Shown here piece by piece: positions 28,089 to 36,531 of a DNA stretch of 64,000 bases. The stretch is taken from contig JAEMQS010000006.1 of assembly GCA_016463765.1 (NCBI GenBank), positions 1 to 64,000 on the forward strand. Direction: 5' to 3'. A program made the translations under genes and the position numbers. The notes beneath the pieces are model-generated. The model did not search any database, was not told where the DNA came from, and saw only the letters and a list, made by a program, of their open reading frames with translations. The stretch's first letter is position 1; each line of letters begins with the position of its first letter. The stretch is from Solirubrobacteraceae bacterium (GTDB lineage: Bacteria; Actinomycetota; Thermoleophilia; Solirubrobacterales; Solirubrobacteraceae).

Positions 28089-28391
28089 GTGAACGGGAAG
28101 CTGCGGCGCACGATGGATCTCGCTCCACCCCTGACAACCGACGACGATCTCGCGCCCGCCCGCGAGAACGAGGCGGCGCCGTGGGCACCGCAGCTTGCGA
28201 TGCGCCTCGACGCGCATGTCGATGACCTCGTCGAGATGGTCGAAGACCTCCTCGCGACGGTGCAGACCCTCACGGGACACGCCGATGACCTTCTCGCACC
28301 GCGTGCGCGCCGTCGGCTCGACGACAACCTGCAGGGAATCGCGGGCGTGGCCGCCCAGCTCTGGCTCGGCCCGCCCGACGACGACGAGTAG
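28089..28391 (+). CDS. Small hypothetical protein
   Basis: A 100-residue acidic ORF (GTG 28089, or ATG 28113). It has a proline/alanine-rich start and a predicted helix (MRLDAHVDDLVEMVEDLLATVQTL) that could form a coiled coil, ending in DDDE. No family is recognised. It lies downstream of the pseudogene and converges on the PQ-loop gene with 15 bases between. The amphipathic helix and codon pattern give some support; expression is not known. Confidence 0.45.
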   Translation: MNGKLRRTMDLAPPLTTDDDLAPARENEAAPWAPQLAMRLDAHVDDLVEMVEDLLATVQTLTGHADDLLAPRARRRLDDNLQGIAGVAAQLWLGPPDDDE

Positions 28392-28406
28392 CCGTTCCTC
28401 AGCGGG

Positions 28407-28880
28407 TCAGGCCGCGACCCGGTCCCGCTCCGGCCGCACCACGCGCCGCAGCGACCGCCGCGACACCTCGGCCGGAGCCTGCGGCGCCCCGGCATGGCTG
28501 CGACGCGCGTGCTCCCGCGCCACGTGCGCCCGCACGACGTGGAACTCCTCGGTCGGCAGCTCGTAGAGGTTCGCCCCGCCGACGACCGGCTCGCCCTCGA
28601 CGTGCGGGACGTCTTCGGCCCCGCTCTCCGCCAGCCGCACCACGCACAGCAGCGCGAACGCGCAGAGCGCACCGGCGAGCGCGTTCCCCGCCGCGAGCAG
28701 CCCGGCGTGGAGCCCCACGAGATTGACGTAGCCCATGACGGCGTTCACCGACACGCCGACCGACCAGCCGGCGGCCGACTGCCCTTTCGAGCTGCCGGTG
28801 ACCAGCATGGAGACGATCTGCGGGATCACGCCGAAGAGTCCGGCGATGACGGCGAAGGTGGAGAGAATCTGGATGAGCAT
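28407..28880 (-). CDS. PQ-loop-like small membrane protein (SemiSWEET type)
   Basis: A 157-residue protein from the ATG at 28880. The first 90 residues hold three hydrophobic helices (ILSTFAVIAGLFGVIPQIV, VGVSVNAVMGYVNLVGL, AGNALAGALCAFALLCVV). A PQ motif is present in GVIPQIVSMLVTG, as in SemiSWEET/PQ-loop transporters, followed by a hydrophilic tail of about 65 basic residues. SemiSWEETs are half-transporters that dimerise to move sugars; the cargo here is unknown. The tail is unusual for the family. The gene diverges from the DUF1116 operon over a 404-bp region rich in hairpins. Confidence 0.65.
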   Translation of the reverse strand: MLIQILSTFAVIAGLFGVIPQIVSMLVTGSSKGQSAAGWSVGVSVNAVMGYVNLVGLHAGLLAAGNALAGALCAFALLCVVRLAESGAEDVPHVEGEPVVGGANLYELPTEEFHVVRAHVAREHARRSHAGAPQAPAEVSRRSLRRVVRPERDRVAA

Positions 28881-28968
28881 CGTGCGTACCGGGGTGGATC
28901 GAGGTTCGGGGTGCGCTCGACCGCGGCGCGTCGTGCGCCGGGACGAGAGGTGAATGAGCGAGCAGAAA

Positions 28969-29043
28969 GGGCCGCTCGACGAGGCTCTGCGGTGCAGAGC
29001 GATTCGGGCGGCCCATGGCTGGGAGCTGGCCTCGCACTCCCAG
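28969..29043. other. Two consecutive hairpins in the PQ-loop/DUF1116 intergenic region
   Basis: Hairpin 1 (28969..29014) has an outer 7-bp stem GGGCCGC/GCGGCCC and an inner perfect 7-bp stem GCTCTGC/GCAGAGC with a GGT loop. Hairpin 2 (29019..29043) has a 7-bp stem CTGGGAG/CTCCCAG with an 11-base loop. Together they could form a structured RNA on either strand, including a leader for the DUF1116 operon or for the PQ-loop gene. No known riboswitch is recognised. The remaining intergenic sequence (28881..28968 and 29044..29171) shows no gene. Confidence 0.4.
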
Positions 29044-29171
29044 TGGGTCTTACGTGTCGCGTGGGCTTGGATATCCCCCGCGGAGGCCGGTCTGTTCTCC
29101 GAGTATCGGACATCCACGAGCGAACTCGACCCTCCTGTGACCACGTGCACACGACCGGCGGTGGCGCACGG

Positions 29172-29196
29172 GGCCCGCACCTGTATACAGCGGGCC
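29172..29196. promoter_or_regulatory. GntR-type operator candidate CTGTATACAG within a hairpin
   Basis: CTGTATACAG (29181..29190) is a perfect palindrome resembling TTGTATACAA-type sites bound by GntR/FCD regulators. It is flanked by GGCCCGC and GCGGGCC, which could form a 7-bp stem. It lies about 95 bases upstream of the DUF1116 start, and the operon contains its own GntR gene, so autoregulation is a fair inference. TAGGCT at 29268 is a likely -10 box, 11 bases before the ATG. Confidence 0.5.
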
Positions 29197-29284
29197 TCGA
29201 CCGGGTGTCGAAGCGGGCTGCCCGCATGTCCTACCGGCGGGATGTGGGCGGCGCCACGCGGTCACCGTAGGCTGCTGCCCACCG

Positions 29285-30517
29285 ATGGACACCGAACTGC
29301 ATACACCCTCCGAGGCGCTCGCGCAGTCCGTGGCGCGACTCGCAGCCGCCCGTCCCGTCGTGGTCGACGTCCTCCCCGCGCGTGAGGTGACCGACCACCA
29401 TGCCGCCGGCGGGGTCTCGCACGCCGGGCCGCCGATCACGCCCTCGCGCATGTGCCCGCCGATGCGTGCGGCGCTCGGCGCCGCGCTGACCCTCGAGGGT
29501 GTGGCGGGAACACCGGAGGAGGCCATCGCGCTGGTCGAGTCGGGCGACATCCCCCTGGTCCCGAACCACGGGATCGGCGGCGTCGGCCCGATGTCCGGGA
29601 TCGTCACCGGGTCGATGCCCGTGTGGGTGACCCGCGACGAGGCGACCGGCAAGACCGCCTGGGCGCCGCTGAACGAGGGCTCGGGCCGGGTGCTGCGCTA
29701 CGGGGCCGACGGGCCCGACGTGCTCGAGCGCCTGGCCTGGATGCGCGACACCCTCGCCCCCGCGCTGCGCGTGGCCCTGGACCGCACCGGCCCGCTCGAC
29801 CTCCTCGACCTGCACGTGCGGTCGCTCACCGACGGGGACGAGGCCCACCACCGCACCGAGTCGGGCACCGCGCTGTCGCTCGTCAAGCTCGCGCCCGGCC
29901 TGGAGGACGCCGACCCAGCCGTGCCCCGCTTCATCGCGACCAACGGCCAGTGGTTCCTGAACCTCGCGATGGTCTTCAGCAAGCTTGCGCTGGACTGTGC
30001 CCGCGACGTCGAGGGCTCGCCGCTGCTGACCGCGATCGCGCGCAACGGCGTCGAGGTCGGCATCCAGGTGTCGGGCACCGGCGACCAGTGGTTCGTCGGC
30101 CCGGCCGCGATGCCGGGTCCGGCGCGGCTGTTCGCCGGGTACTCCGAGGCCGACATGAACCGCGACCTCGGAGACTCCGCGATCGTCGAGACCTACGGCC
30201 TGGGCGCGATCGCCGTCGCAGCGTCACCCGAGGCGGCCTTCAACTGCGGGCTCGACCCCGAGGACCGCGAGGCGATCACCACCGAGCTGCGGCAGATCGC
30301 GGCGGGCGAGTCCCCGGACATCCTGCTGCCCAACGGTCGCGGCGCGATCCTCGGCATCGACGCGCTCGCCGTGGCGCGCACGCGCATCTCCCCGCCCGTG
30401 CACACCGGCATCGCCCACGTCCAGCCCGGTGTCGGGCAGATCGGCGCCGGCATCACGCACCCCCCGATCGAGGCGTTCGACGAGTTCGCCGCCCTCGTCT
30501 CGCCGGCCGTGGCGTGA
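29285..30517 (+). CDS. DUF1116 (YlbE/AllG-like) protein
   Basis: A 410-residue protein of the DUF1116 family, whose Escherichia coli member (YlbE, AllG) is linked to oxamate carbamoyltransferase with FdrA (AllF) and YlbF (AllH). Typical stretches are VVDVLPAREV, PLVPNHGIGGVGPMSGI, ATNGQWFLNLAMVF, RNGVEVGIQVSGTG and GLGAIAVAASPEAA. No FdrA or YlbF homologue lies next to it, so it may be a stand-alone or different function, possibly handling a carbamoyl or amide compound for the amidase downstream. It overlaps the GntR gene in GTGA. The start is the ATG at 29285. Confidence 0.8.
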   Translation: MDTELHTPSEALAQSVARLAAARPVVVDVLPAREVTDHHAAGGVSHAGPPITPSRMCPPMRAALGAALTLEGVAGTPEEAIALVESGDIPLVPNHGIGGVGPMSGIVTGSMPVWVTRDEATGKTAWAPLNEGSGRVLRYGADGPDVLERLAWMRDTLAPALRVALDRTGPLDLLDLHVRSLTDGDEAHHRTESGTALSLVKLAPGLEDADPAVPRFIATNGQWFLNLAMVFSKLALDCARDVEGSPLLTAIARNGVEVGIQVSGTGDQWFVGPAAMPGPARLFAGYSEADMNRDLGDSAIVETYGLGAIAVAASPEAAFNCGLDPEDREAITTELRQIAAGESPDILLPNGRGAILGIDALAVARTRISPPVHTGIAHVQPGVGQIGAGITHPPIEAFDEFAALVSPAVA

Positions 30518-31263
30518 GCGCCGATTCGGTCCGCACGCGCCTGCTGGCCGGCCGCGGCGACGGGACCGACGGCGCGCGCTCGGCGGCCGACCGCGTCCAC
30601 GACGAATTGCGACGCGAACTGCTCGCCGGGCGGCTGCCGTACGGCCAGCGCCTGGTCGAGGAGCACCTCGCCGAGCAGTTCTCCACGAGCCGGACCCCCG
30701 TGCGCGAGGCGCTGCGCCGCCTGGAGAGCGACGGGCACATCGTCCGGGACCCGGCCGGCGGCGTGCGGCCGAACCCACCCCGCGTGTCATCCATGCGCGA
30801 CGTCTACGCGGTGCGCTTCGTCCTCGAGGATCTCGTCGTGACCCTGGCAGCGCGCGGCGGCGAGCGGGCCGACCGCGCGGAGTTGCTGCGGCTGCGCGAG
30901 GACTGGATCGAGCTGCGCGACGACTGGCCGGCGCTCCGCGACCGCATCGAGTGGCCGGACTTCGTCCACGCCGACGAGAGCTTCCACCTGGGCCTGGCCC
31001 GCGCGTCGGGGAACCGGGCCGCGGTGCGCTACCTGCGCGACGTCAACGAGCGCATCCGGGTCCTGCGCATCCACGACTTCACGACCGAGGACCGCATCGA
31101 CGCGACGATCACCGAGCACCTCGAGATCGTCGAGGCCGCCTGCGCCGGGGAGGTCGCGACGGCCACCGCGCTCATGGCCACGCACGTCGAGGCCAGCGCC
31201 GCGGTGGTCGAGCAGCGGGTGGGCGAGCTGCTCGCGCGGATGTTCGAAGCGGGAACCACATGA
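30514..31263 (+). CDS. GntR-family (FCD subfamily) transcriptional regulator
   Basis: A 249-residue regulator beginning at GTG 30514 inside the larger track ORF. The winged-helix domain (about residues 25-90) shows VHDELRRELLAGRLPYGQRL, FSTSRTPVREALRRLES and DGHIVRDPAGGV. The helical FCD effector domain follows, with HADESFHLGLARASGN and ITEHLEIVEA, including metal-binding histidines. Such proteins bind organic acids. It overlaps both neighbours by four bases (GTGA and ATGA) and is likely an autoregulator acting at the palindrome upstream of the DUF1116 gene. Confidence 0.88.
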   Translation: MSADSVRTRLLAGRGDGTDGARSAADRVHDELRRELLAGRLPYGQRLVEEHLAEQFSTSRTPVREALRRLESDGHIVRDPAGGVRPNPPRVSSMRDVYAVRFVLEDLVVTLAARGGERADRAELLRLREDWIELRDDWPALRDRIEWPDFVHADESFHLGLARASGNRAAVRYLRDVNERIRVLRIHDFTTEDRIDATITEHLEIVEAACAGEVATATALMATHVEASAAVVEQRVGELLARMFEAGTT

Positions 31264-32696
31264 GCGTCGCGACCGACGCCTTCGCGCAGGCGCTCGGCAC
31301 CCTGGCCGCGCAGCCGCAGGAGCCGCCGGACCGGCCGCCGGCGTACGACGTCTTCGGCGCGAAGCAGGCGCAGGGCGCGACGGGCACGACGCTCGCCGAC
31401 CTCCCGGCCACCGGGAGGATCGCCGCGCTCACCTCGGCCCTGCGCGCGGGGAAGACGACCAGCGAGCGGCTCGTGCGCGAGGCCCTGGACCTGATCGCCG
31501 CCGAGAACGACGAGCTGACCGCGTTCGTGGAGGTCCATGCCGCCGAGGCGCTCGCCGTGGCGGCCGAGCGCGACACCCAGCTCGCGACCGGCACGGTGCT
31601 CGGCCCACTCCACGGGCTGCCCATCTCGGTGAAGGACGTCATCGACGTCGGTGGCATGACGACGCGTTGCGGCTCGGACGCCTACGAGGAGCACCCGGCC
31701 GACGACGCGGCGGCCGTCGCGCTGCTGCGCGCGGCCGGGGCGATCGTCCTCGGCAAGACCGCCACGCACGAGTTCGCGCTCGGCGTGACGAGCCCGCAGT
31801 CGCGCAACCCGCACGACCGCACCCGCATCCCGGGCGGCTCGTCCGGCGGGTCGGCCGTCGCCGTGACGACGGGCATGAGCGTCGTCTCGCTGGGCACCGA
31901 CACCCGCGCGTCGATCCGCGTCCCGGCGGCGTTGTGCGGCATCGTCGGGATGCGCCCGACCTACGGGACGTCGCCGACCGCCGGCATGGTCCCGCTCTCC
32001 TGGACCATGGACACGACGGCGCTCCTCGCGCCCACGGTCGCCGATGTCGCCGTCGCGATGGACGTCATCCGCCCGACGGTCGACCCCGTAGCCGGTGCCG
32101 TCGACGCGCCCGTCGACACCCTGCGCGTGGGGATCCCGCGCGCCGCGTGGGAGGACGTCACCCCGGTCGTCGACGCCGCCGTCGAGGGCGCGCTGGCCCG
32201 GCTCGCGGGTCTCGTCGCCGACGTCGGCGAGCTGCGCCGGCCCGACGCCGCCGACTTCGCCGCCGGCAACGCGCTCGGCCTCATCGTCTCGCGGTCCGAG
32301 GCCGCAGCGTTTCACCGCGCCGCGGGCCTCGACCGATCCCGGTACTGGGACGAAGTCCGCGACCAGCTCGACGCGGCAGACGGCGTGCTCGCCATCGACT
32401 ACATCGACGCCCAGCGGTCCCGTGCCGCGCTGCACGACGAGATGCGCGGCGTCTTCGAGCTCGCCGACGTGCTCGCCATGCCGACCACGCCGGTGCAGGC
32501 GCCGCCGGCCGAGGACGCCGAGGACTACCTGACCGTCCTGTCGCGCAACGCGATCCTGTGGAGCTTCGTCGGGTTCCCGGCGATCTCCATCCCCTGCCCG
32601 GTTCCCGACGGCGAGCTCCCGGTGGGGCTCCAGCTCGTGGCCGCGCCGGGCGGAGAGGCGACGCTCATCGCGCTGGCGGCCGCGCTGACCTCGTAG
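31260..32696 (+). CDS. Amidase-signature hydrolase
   Basis: A 478-residue amidase-signature enzyme, expected to hydrolyse an amide to an acid and ammonia. The catalytic triad is visible: lysine in GLPISVKDVID, cis-serine in GGSSGGSAVAV, and nucleophilic serine in GTDTRASIRVPAALC. The usual GTDTGGSIR is replaced by DTRASIR, keeping the serine. Specific substrate not known; related enzymes act on N-carbamoyl or heterocycle-derived amides. It is third in the operon with the DUF1116 and GntR genes. The 3' end overlaps the convergent oxidoreductase gene by 32 bases. Confidence 0.9.
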   Translation: MSVATDAFAQALGTLAAQPQEPPDRPPAYDVFGAKQAQGATGTTLADLPATGRIAALTSALRAGKTTSERLVREALDLIAAENDELTAFVEVHAAEALAVAAERDTQLATGTVLGPLHGLPISVKDVIDVGGMTTRCGSDAYEEHPADDAAAVALLRAAGAIVLGKTATHEFALGVTSPQSRNPHDRTRIPGGSSGGSAVAVTTGMSVVSLGTDTRASIRVPAALCGIVGMRPTYGTSPTAGMVPLSWTMDTTALLAPTVADVAVAMDVIRPTVDPVAGAVDAPVDTLRVGIPRAAWEDVTPVVDAAVEGALARLAGLVADVGELRRPDAADFAAGNALGLIVSRSEAAAFHRAAGLDRSRYWDEVRDQLDAADGVLAIDYIDAQRSRAALHDEMRGVFELADVLAMPTTPVQAPPAEDAEDYLTVLSRNAILWSFVGFPAISIPCPVPDGELPVGLQLVAAPGGEATLIALAAALTS

Positions 32697-33693
32697 CCGC
32701 GTCGAGCAAGGCGAGCGCGCGGACGGCGTCCATCGGGTCGACCGGCATCGCGCCCTCGCCGCGCAGTGCCGTCGCGACCTGCGCGTAGAAGCGCGGGTAG
32801 GCGCCGCGTTCGGTCTCGACCGGGCGCGTGTCGTCGCCGGCGACGAGCAGCCCGGGCGGCCCCGCGCCCCAGTCCGGATCGGTCGGCGAGCCGCCAGCCC
32901 GCAGGGCGTCCTCCTGGCCGTCCAGCCCCTCCTTGACGTACGCGGCGCGCTCGCCGAGCACGCGCATCCGCGGCGCGAGGTGCGGGGACACGGCGCTCAT
33001 CCACAGGTGGGAGCGAACCCCGGAGGCGTGGGTGATCGCGACGAACGCGTCGTCCTCGACCCGCGCGGCGGCGCGCCGGACGTCGAGCTCGCCGTAGACG
33101 TGGGTGGCGGGACCGAACAGCAGGAGCGCCTGGTCGACGAGGTGGCTGCCGAGGTCGAGCAGCACGCCCCCGCCCTCCGCCGGATCGGCCAGCTCGCGCC
33201 ACCCGGGCTTGGGCTGCGGGCGCCAGCGCTCGAAACGCGACTCGAAGCGGTGCACCGCGCCGAGCTCGCCCGACAACAGCAGGCGCTGGACCGTGAGCAG
33301 GTCGCCGTCCCAGCGCCGGTTCTGGAAGACGGTGAGCGGGACGCCGGCCGCGCGCGCCTGCGCAACGACCGCCCGCGCCTCGTCGGCCGTGGCGGCGAGC
33401 GGCTTGTCGACGACGACAGGCAGGCCCGCCGCGATCGCGCCCTGCGCCAGTGGGACGTGCGCGCGATTCGGGGCGGCGACGACGACGAGATCGAACCGCT
33501 CGCGCGCGGCCCACACCTCGTCGGCGGAGCCGAGCAGCTCGGCTTCCGCATGCTCGGCGTGGGCCTGGGCCCGGCGCGTGTCGTCTGAGGTGACGATCGC
33601 TGCGAGCCGGAGACCCGGTTCGGCAGCGATCAGCGGCGCGTGGAACACGGCACCCGCGAGGCCGTAACCGATGAGCGCGACCCGAGCGGTCAT
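32665..33693 (-). CDS. Gfo/Idh/MocA-family NAD(P)-dependent oxidoreductase
   Basis: A 342-residue dehydrogenase. The N-terminal Rossmann fold has VALIGYGLAGAVFHAPLI, and the EKP-type motif is VVVDKPLAATADEA. The C-terminal domain includes GGGVLLDLGSHLVDQALLLFG, with the catalytic histidine in GSHLVDQ. Members oxidise or reduce sugars and related polyols such as inositol. Substrate not assigned. The gene is convergent with the amidase (32-base overlap) and divergent from the aldehyde dehydrogenase with 23 bases between the starts. Confidence 0.9.
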   Translation of the reverse strand: MTARVALIGYGLAGAVFHAPLIAAEPGLRLAAIVTSDDTRRAQAHAEHAEAELLGSADEVWAARERFDLVVVAAPNRAHVPLAQGAIAAGLPVVVDKPLAATADEARAVVAQARAAGVPLTVFQNRRWDGDLLTVQRLLLSGELGAVHRFESRFERWRPQPKPGWRELADPAEGGGVLLDLGSHLVDQALLLFGPATHVYGELDVRRAAARVEDDAFVAITHASGVRSHLWMSAVSPHLAPRMRVLGERAAYVKEGLDGQEDALRAGGSPTDPDWGAGPPGLLVAGDDTRPVETERGAYPRFYAQVATALRGEGAMPVDPMDAVRALALLDAATRSARPPAR

Positions 33694-33703
33694 CAGCGAA
33701 GCG

Positions 33704-33709
33704 TACGCT
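33704..33709 (+). promoter_or_regulatory. -10 box of a leaderless promoter for the aldehyde dehydrogenase
   Basis: TACGCT, seven bases before the ATG at 33717, inside the 23-base gap to the divergent oxidoreductase gene. Confidence 0.45.
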
Positions 33710-33716
33710 CCTCGGC

Positions 33717-35180
33717 ATGGAGACCCGACTGCTCATCGGCGGCGAGCTCGTCTCGGGCGGCGGCCCGGCCCTCACCGTCGAGAACCCGGCCACCGAGGCG
33801 GAGATCGCCACCCTCGCCACCGCGAGCACCGAGCAGGTCGGCGCCGCGGTCGCCGCCGCCCGCCGCGCCCAGCGCGCGTGGGGTGTCGAGCTCAGCGCCG
33901 CCGACCGGGCCGAGGCGCTGCACGAGGTCGCAAACGGGCTGCGCGCCCGCACCGAGGAGCTGGCGCAGCTCATGACGGCCGAGGGCGGCAAGCCGCTGCT
34001 CGAGAATCGCGACGAGGTCGGCTGGACGGCGTCGGCCTTCGACTTCTACGCCGAGCTGGCGCGCGCCGAGGAGGGCCGGGTCATCCCGCCCGTCGAGCGC
34101 ACCCAGCTCGCCCTGGTCATCCGCGAGCCGCTGGGCGTCGTGGCGTGCATCGTGCCGTGGAACTACCCGCTGCTGCTCCTGGCCTGGAAGCTCGCGCCCG
34201 TGCTGGCGGCGGGCAACGCCGCGGTCTGCAAGCCGTCCGAGCTCACGCCGCTGTCGACACTCGCGCTCGCCCCGTTGTTCGAGCACCTGCCGCCGGGCAC
34301 GGTCAACCTGCTCGCGGGGGCCGGCGAGGTCGGCGAGCACCTCGTCGAGCACGAGGGTGTCGACGGGATCGCGTTCACCGGGTCCGTCGCGACGGGCACG
34401 CGGATCGCCGAGCACGCCGCGCGCCGGATGGCGCGGGTGAACCTGGAGCTCGGGGGCAAGGACGCGTTCATCGTGTGCCCGGACGTCGCGGCGGACATCG
34501 AGATCGCGGCCCGAGGCGGCGCGTGGGCGGCCTACCTCAACGCCGGCCAGGTCTGCACGTCGGCCGAGCGGTTCTACGTGCATGAGTCGGTGTACGACGA
34601 CTTCGTCTCCGCGTTCGTGGACCACACGAAGACGCTGCGGGTCGGCGACCCGACCGACGACCAGACCGACATCGGACCGATGATCTCGGCCGGGCAACGA
34701 GCCAAGGTGACCGCGCAGGTCGACGCGGCGGTCGCCGCCGGCGCTGAGGTCCTGACCGGTGGCGGTGACGCCGGGCACGCCCGGGGCCACTACCTCGCGC
34801 CGGTCGTCGTCGTGGGCGCCGCCACGGAGACCGACCTGCTGCGGGAGGAGACCTTCGGGCCGGTGGCGCCCATCGTCCCGGTGCGCTCGCTCGACGAAGC
34901 GATCGACCTGGCGAACTCCACCCCGTTCGGGCTCGGCGCCAACGTCTACACCCGTGACCTGGAGACGATGGTCCGGTGCGCGCGCGAGATCCGCTCGGGC
35001 ACCGTCTGGATCAACGACCCGCTCACCGACAACGACGCCGGACCGTTCGGCGGCTTCAAGCGCTCGGGCCTCGGGCGCGAGCTCGGGACCGAGGGTCTGC
35101 ACGCCTTCCAGGAGCCCAAGCATGTCCACATCGAGACGCGCATCGAGGTGAAGGACTGGTGGTACCCGTACGGCGCGTAG
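33717..35180 (+). CDS. NAD(P)-dependent aldehyde dehydrogenase (aminoaldehyde/betaine-aldehyde type)
   Basis: A 487-residue enzyme of the ALDH superfamily. The cofactor region has VPWNYPLLL and FTGSVATGTRIA, the catalytic glutamate in NLELGGKDAF, and the catalytic cysteine in NAGQVCTSAERFY. The C-terminal WWYPYG motif and the PFGGFKRSGLGRELG stretch resemble betaine aldehyde and aminoaldehyde dehydrogenases. It would oxidise an aldehyde to an acid in the cytosol. The nearby sarcosine oxidase locus may be related, but the two are 6 kb apart. The stop TAG at 35178 also forms the start of the trkA -10 box. Confidence 0.9.
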   Translation: METRLLIGGELVSGGGPALTVENPATEAEIATLATASTEQVGAAVAAARRAQRAWGVELSAADRAEALHEVANGLRARTEELAQLMTAEGGKPLLENRDEVGWTASAFDFYAELARAEEGRVIPPVERTQLALVIREPLGVVACIVPWNYPLLLLAWKLAPVLAAGNAAVCKPSELTPLSTLALAPLFEHLPPGTVNLLAGAGEVGEHLVEHEGVDGIAFTGSVATGTRIAEHAARRMARVNLELGGKDAFIVCPDVAADIEIAARGGAWAAYLNAGQVCTSAERFYVHESVYDDFVSAFVDHTKTLRVGDPTDDQTDIGPMISAGQRAKVTAQVDAAVAAGAEVLTGGGDAGHARGHYLAPVVVVGAATETDLLREETFGPVAPIVPVRSLDEAIDLANSTPFGLGANVYTRDLETMVRCAREIRSGTVWINDPLTDNDAGPFGGFKRSGLGRELGTEGLHAFQEPKHVHIETRIEVKDWWYPYGA

Positions 35181-35183
35181 TCT
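35178..35183 (+). promoter_or_regulatory. -10 box of trkA, sharing bases with the upstream stop codon
   Basis: TAGTCT starts with the TAG stop of the aldehyde dehydrogenase gene and lies seven bases before the GTG start of trkA, so trkA probably has its own leaderless promoter. Confidence 0.45.
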
Positions 35184-35190
35184 GCGGACT

Positions 35191-36531
35191 GTGAAGGTCA
35201 TCGTCATCGGCCTCGGTGAGGTCGGCCACCACATCGCCCACACGCTGAGCGCCCAGCGCCACGACGTCACGGTCGTCGACCGCGATCCCGTCCGCGTCGA
35301 GGCGGCGCAGGGTGACCTCGATGCCATGGTCGTGGCCGGCAACGGCGCATCACCGAAGTTCCTGCGCGAGCTGGGCGCCGCCGACGCGGACCTGTTGTGC
35401 GCCGTCACGCAGAGCGACGAGGCCAACGTCATCGCGGCGCTCGCCGCCGACCAGCTCGGGACGACGCGGACCGTCGCGCGTGTGCGCGACGACGACTACT
35501 TCGAGCCCGGGCAGTCCTCCGCCCGCGACGTGCTCGGCATCGACTTCGTCATCCACCCCGAGCGCGCGACCGCCGACGACCTCGCCGAGGCCATCCTGCT
35601 GCCCGGCGCTGTGCACGTCGAGCATTTCGCCGAGGGCCGCGTCGCCGTCGCGGAGACGATCCTGACGGACCGCTCCCCGCTCGTCGGCCGCCCGCTCGGC
35701 GATCGCCGACGCGTGCGTCCCGAGAAGGTCATCGCGCTGCTGCGCGACGGCAAGGCGGTCCCGGCCGAGCCGTACCACACGCCGAAGGCCGGCGACCACG
35801 CGCTGATCGCCGCGGCCCGTGAGGACATCGGCCCCGTCATCGCCCACGCGGCGGGGCACACGGCGAAGGTGCGCGACGTCGTCGTCTTCGGCGGCGGCCG
35901 GATCGGCCTCCCGCTCGCCAAGCGCCTCACGCGCCACGAGGGCATCCGCGTCACCGTCATGGAGAGCGACCCGGAGCGCGCGCGGTTCGCCGCCGAGCGC
36001 CTGTCTCGCACCACGGTCCTGCATGAGGAGGGCATCAGCAAGGACGTGCTGCTCGCCCAGGGCGTCGACCGGGTCGGCGCCTTCGTCGCGTGTGCGGGCG
36101 ACGACCGCGCGAACCTGCTCGCGGCGATGCACGCCAAGCAGCTCGGGGCAGGTCTCTGCCTGGCCGTCGTCTCGCGCGAGGAGTTCACCCCGCTCGTCGA
36201 CGCGCTCGGGATCGACGCCGCCTTCTCCCCCCGCCTCGTCACCGCCGAGGCGATCCTGCGCGCGATGCGCGGCACGAGCGTCGAGAGCGTCTACCTGCTC
36301 ACCGGGGGCGCCGAGGTCCTGGAGGTCGTCGCCGCCGACGGCTGCAAGGCCGCGGGCCGCACCGTGTCCGACGCGTCGTCCCTCGCGATCACGCGCATCG
36401 CTGCGATCGTGCGCGACGGCGAGGTCGTGATCCCCGACCAGGACGACAAGATCCGCGGGGGCGACCGCGTCATCGCCTTCAACGCCCGTGAGGGCGTCGC
36501 CGAGGTCCGCCAGGTGTTCGAGGCGGCGTGA
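35191..36531 (+). CDS. trkA: Trk potassium uptake regulatory subunit TrkA
   Basis: A 446-residue peripheral NAD-binding protein that gates the Trk potassium channel. It has two RCK_N/TrkA_C repeats: VIVIGLGEVGHHIAHTL (residues 3-19) with VDRDPVRVE, and a second Rossmann start VVFGGGRIGLPLA (about 231-243) with ESDPERARF. The length and order match typical TrkA. It overlaps trkH in GTGA and is preceded by its own -10 box. Confidence 0.93.
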   Translation: MKVIVIGLGEVGHHIAHTLSAQRHDVTVVDRDPVRVEAAQGDLDAMVVAGNGASPKFLRELGAADADLLCAVTQSDEANVIAALAADQLGTTRTVARVRDDDYFEPGQSSARDVLGIDFVIHPERATADDLAEAILLPGAVHVEHFAEGRVAVAETILTDRSPLVGRPLGDRRRVRPEKVIALLRDGKAVPAEPYHTPKAGDHALIAAAREDIGPVIAHAAGHTAKVRDVVVFGGGRIGLPLAKRLTRHEGIRVTVMESDPERARFAAERLSRTTVLHEEGISKDVLLAQGVDRVGAFVACAGDDRANLLAAMHAKQLGAGLCLAVVSREEFTPLVDALGIDAAFSPRLVTAEAILRAMRGTSVESVYLLTGGAEVLEVVAADGCKAAGRTVSDASSLAITRIAAIVRDGEVVIPDQDDKIRGGDRVIAFNAREGVAEVRQVFEAA

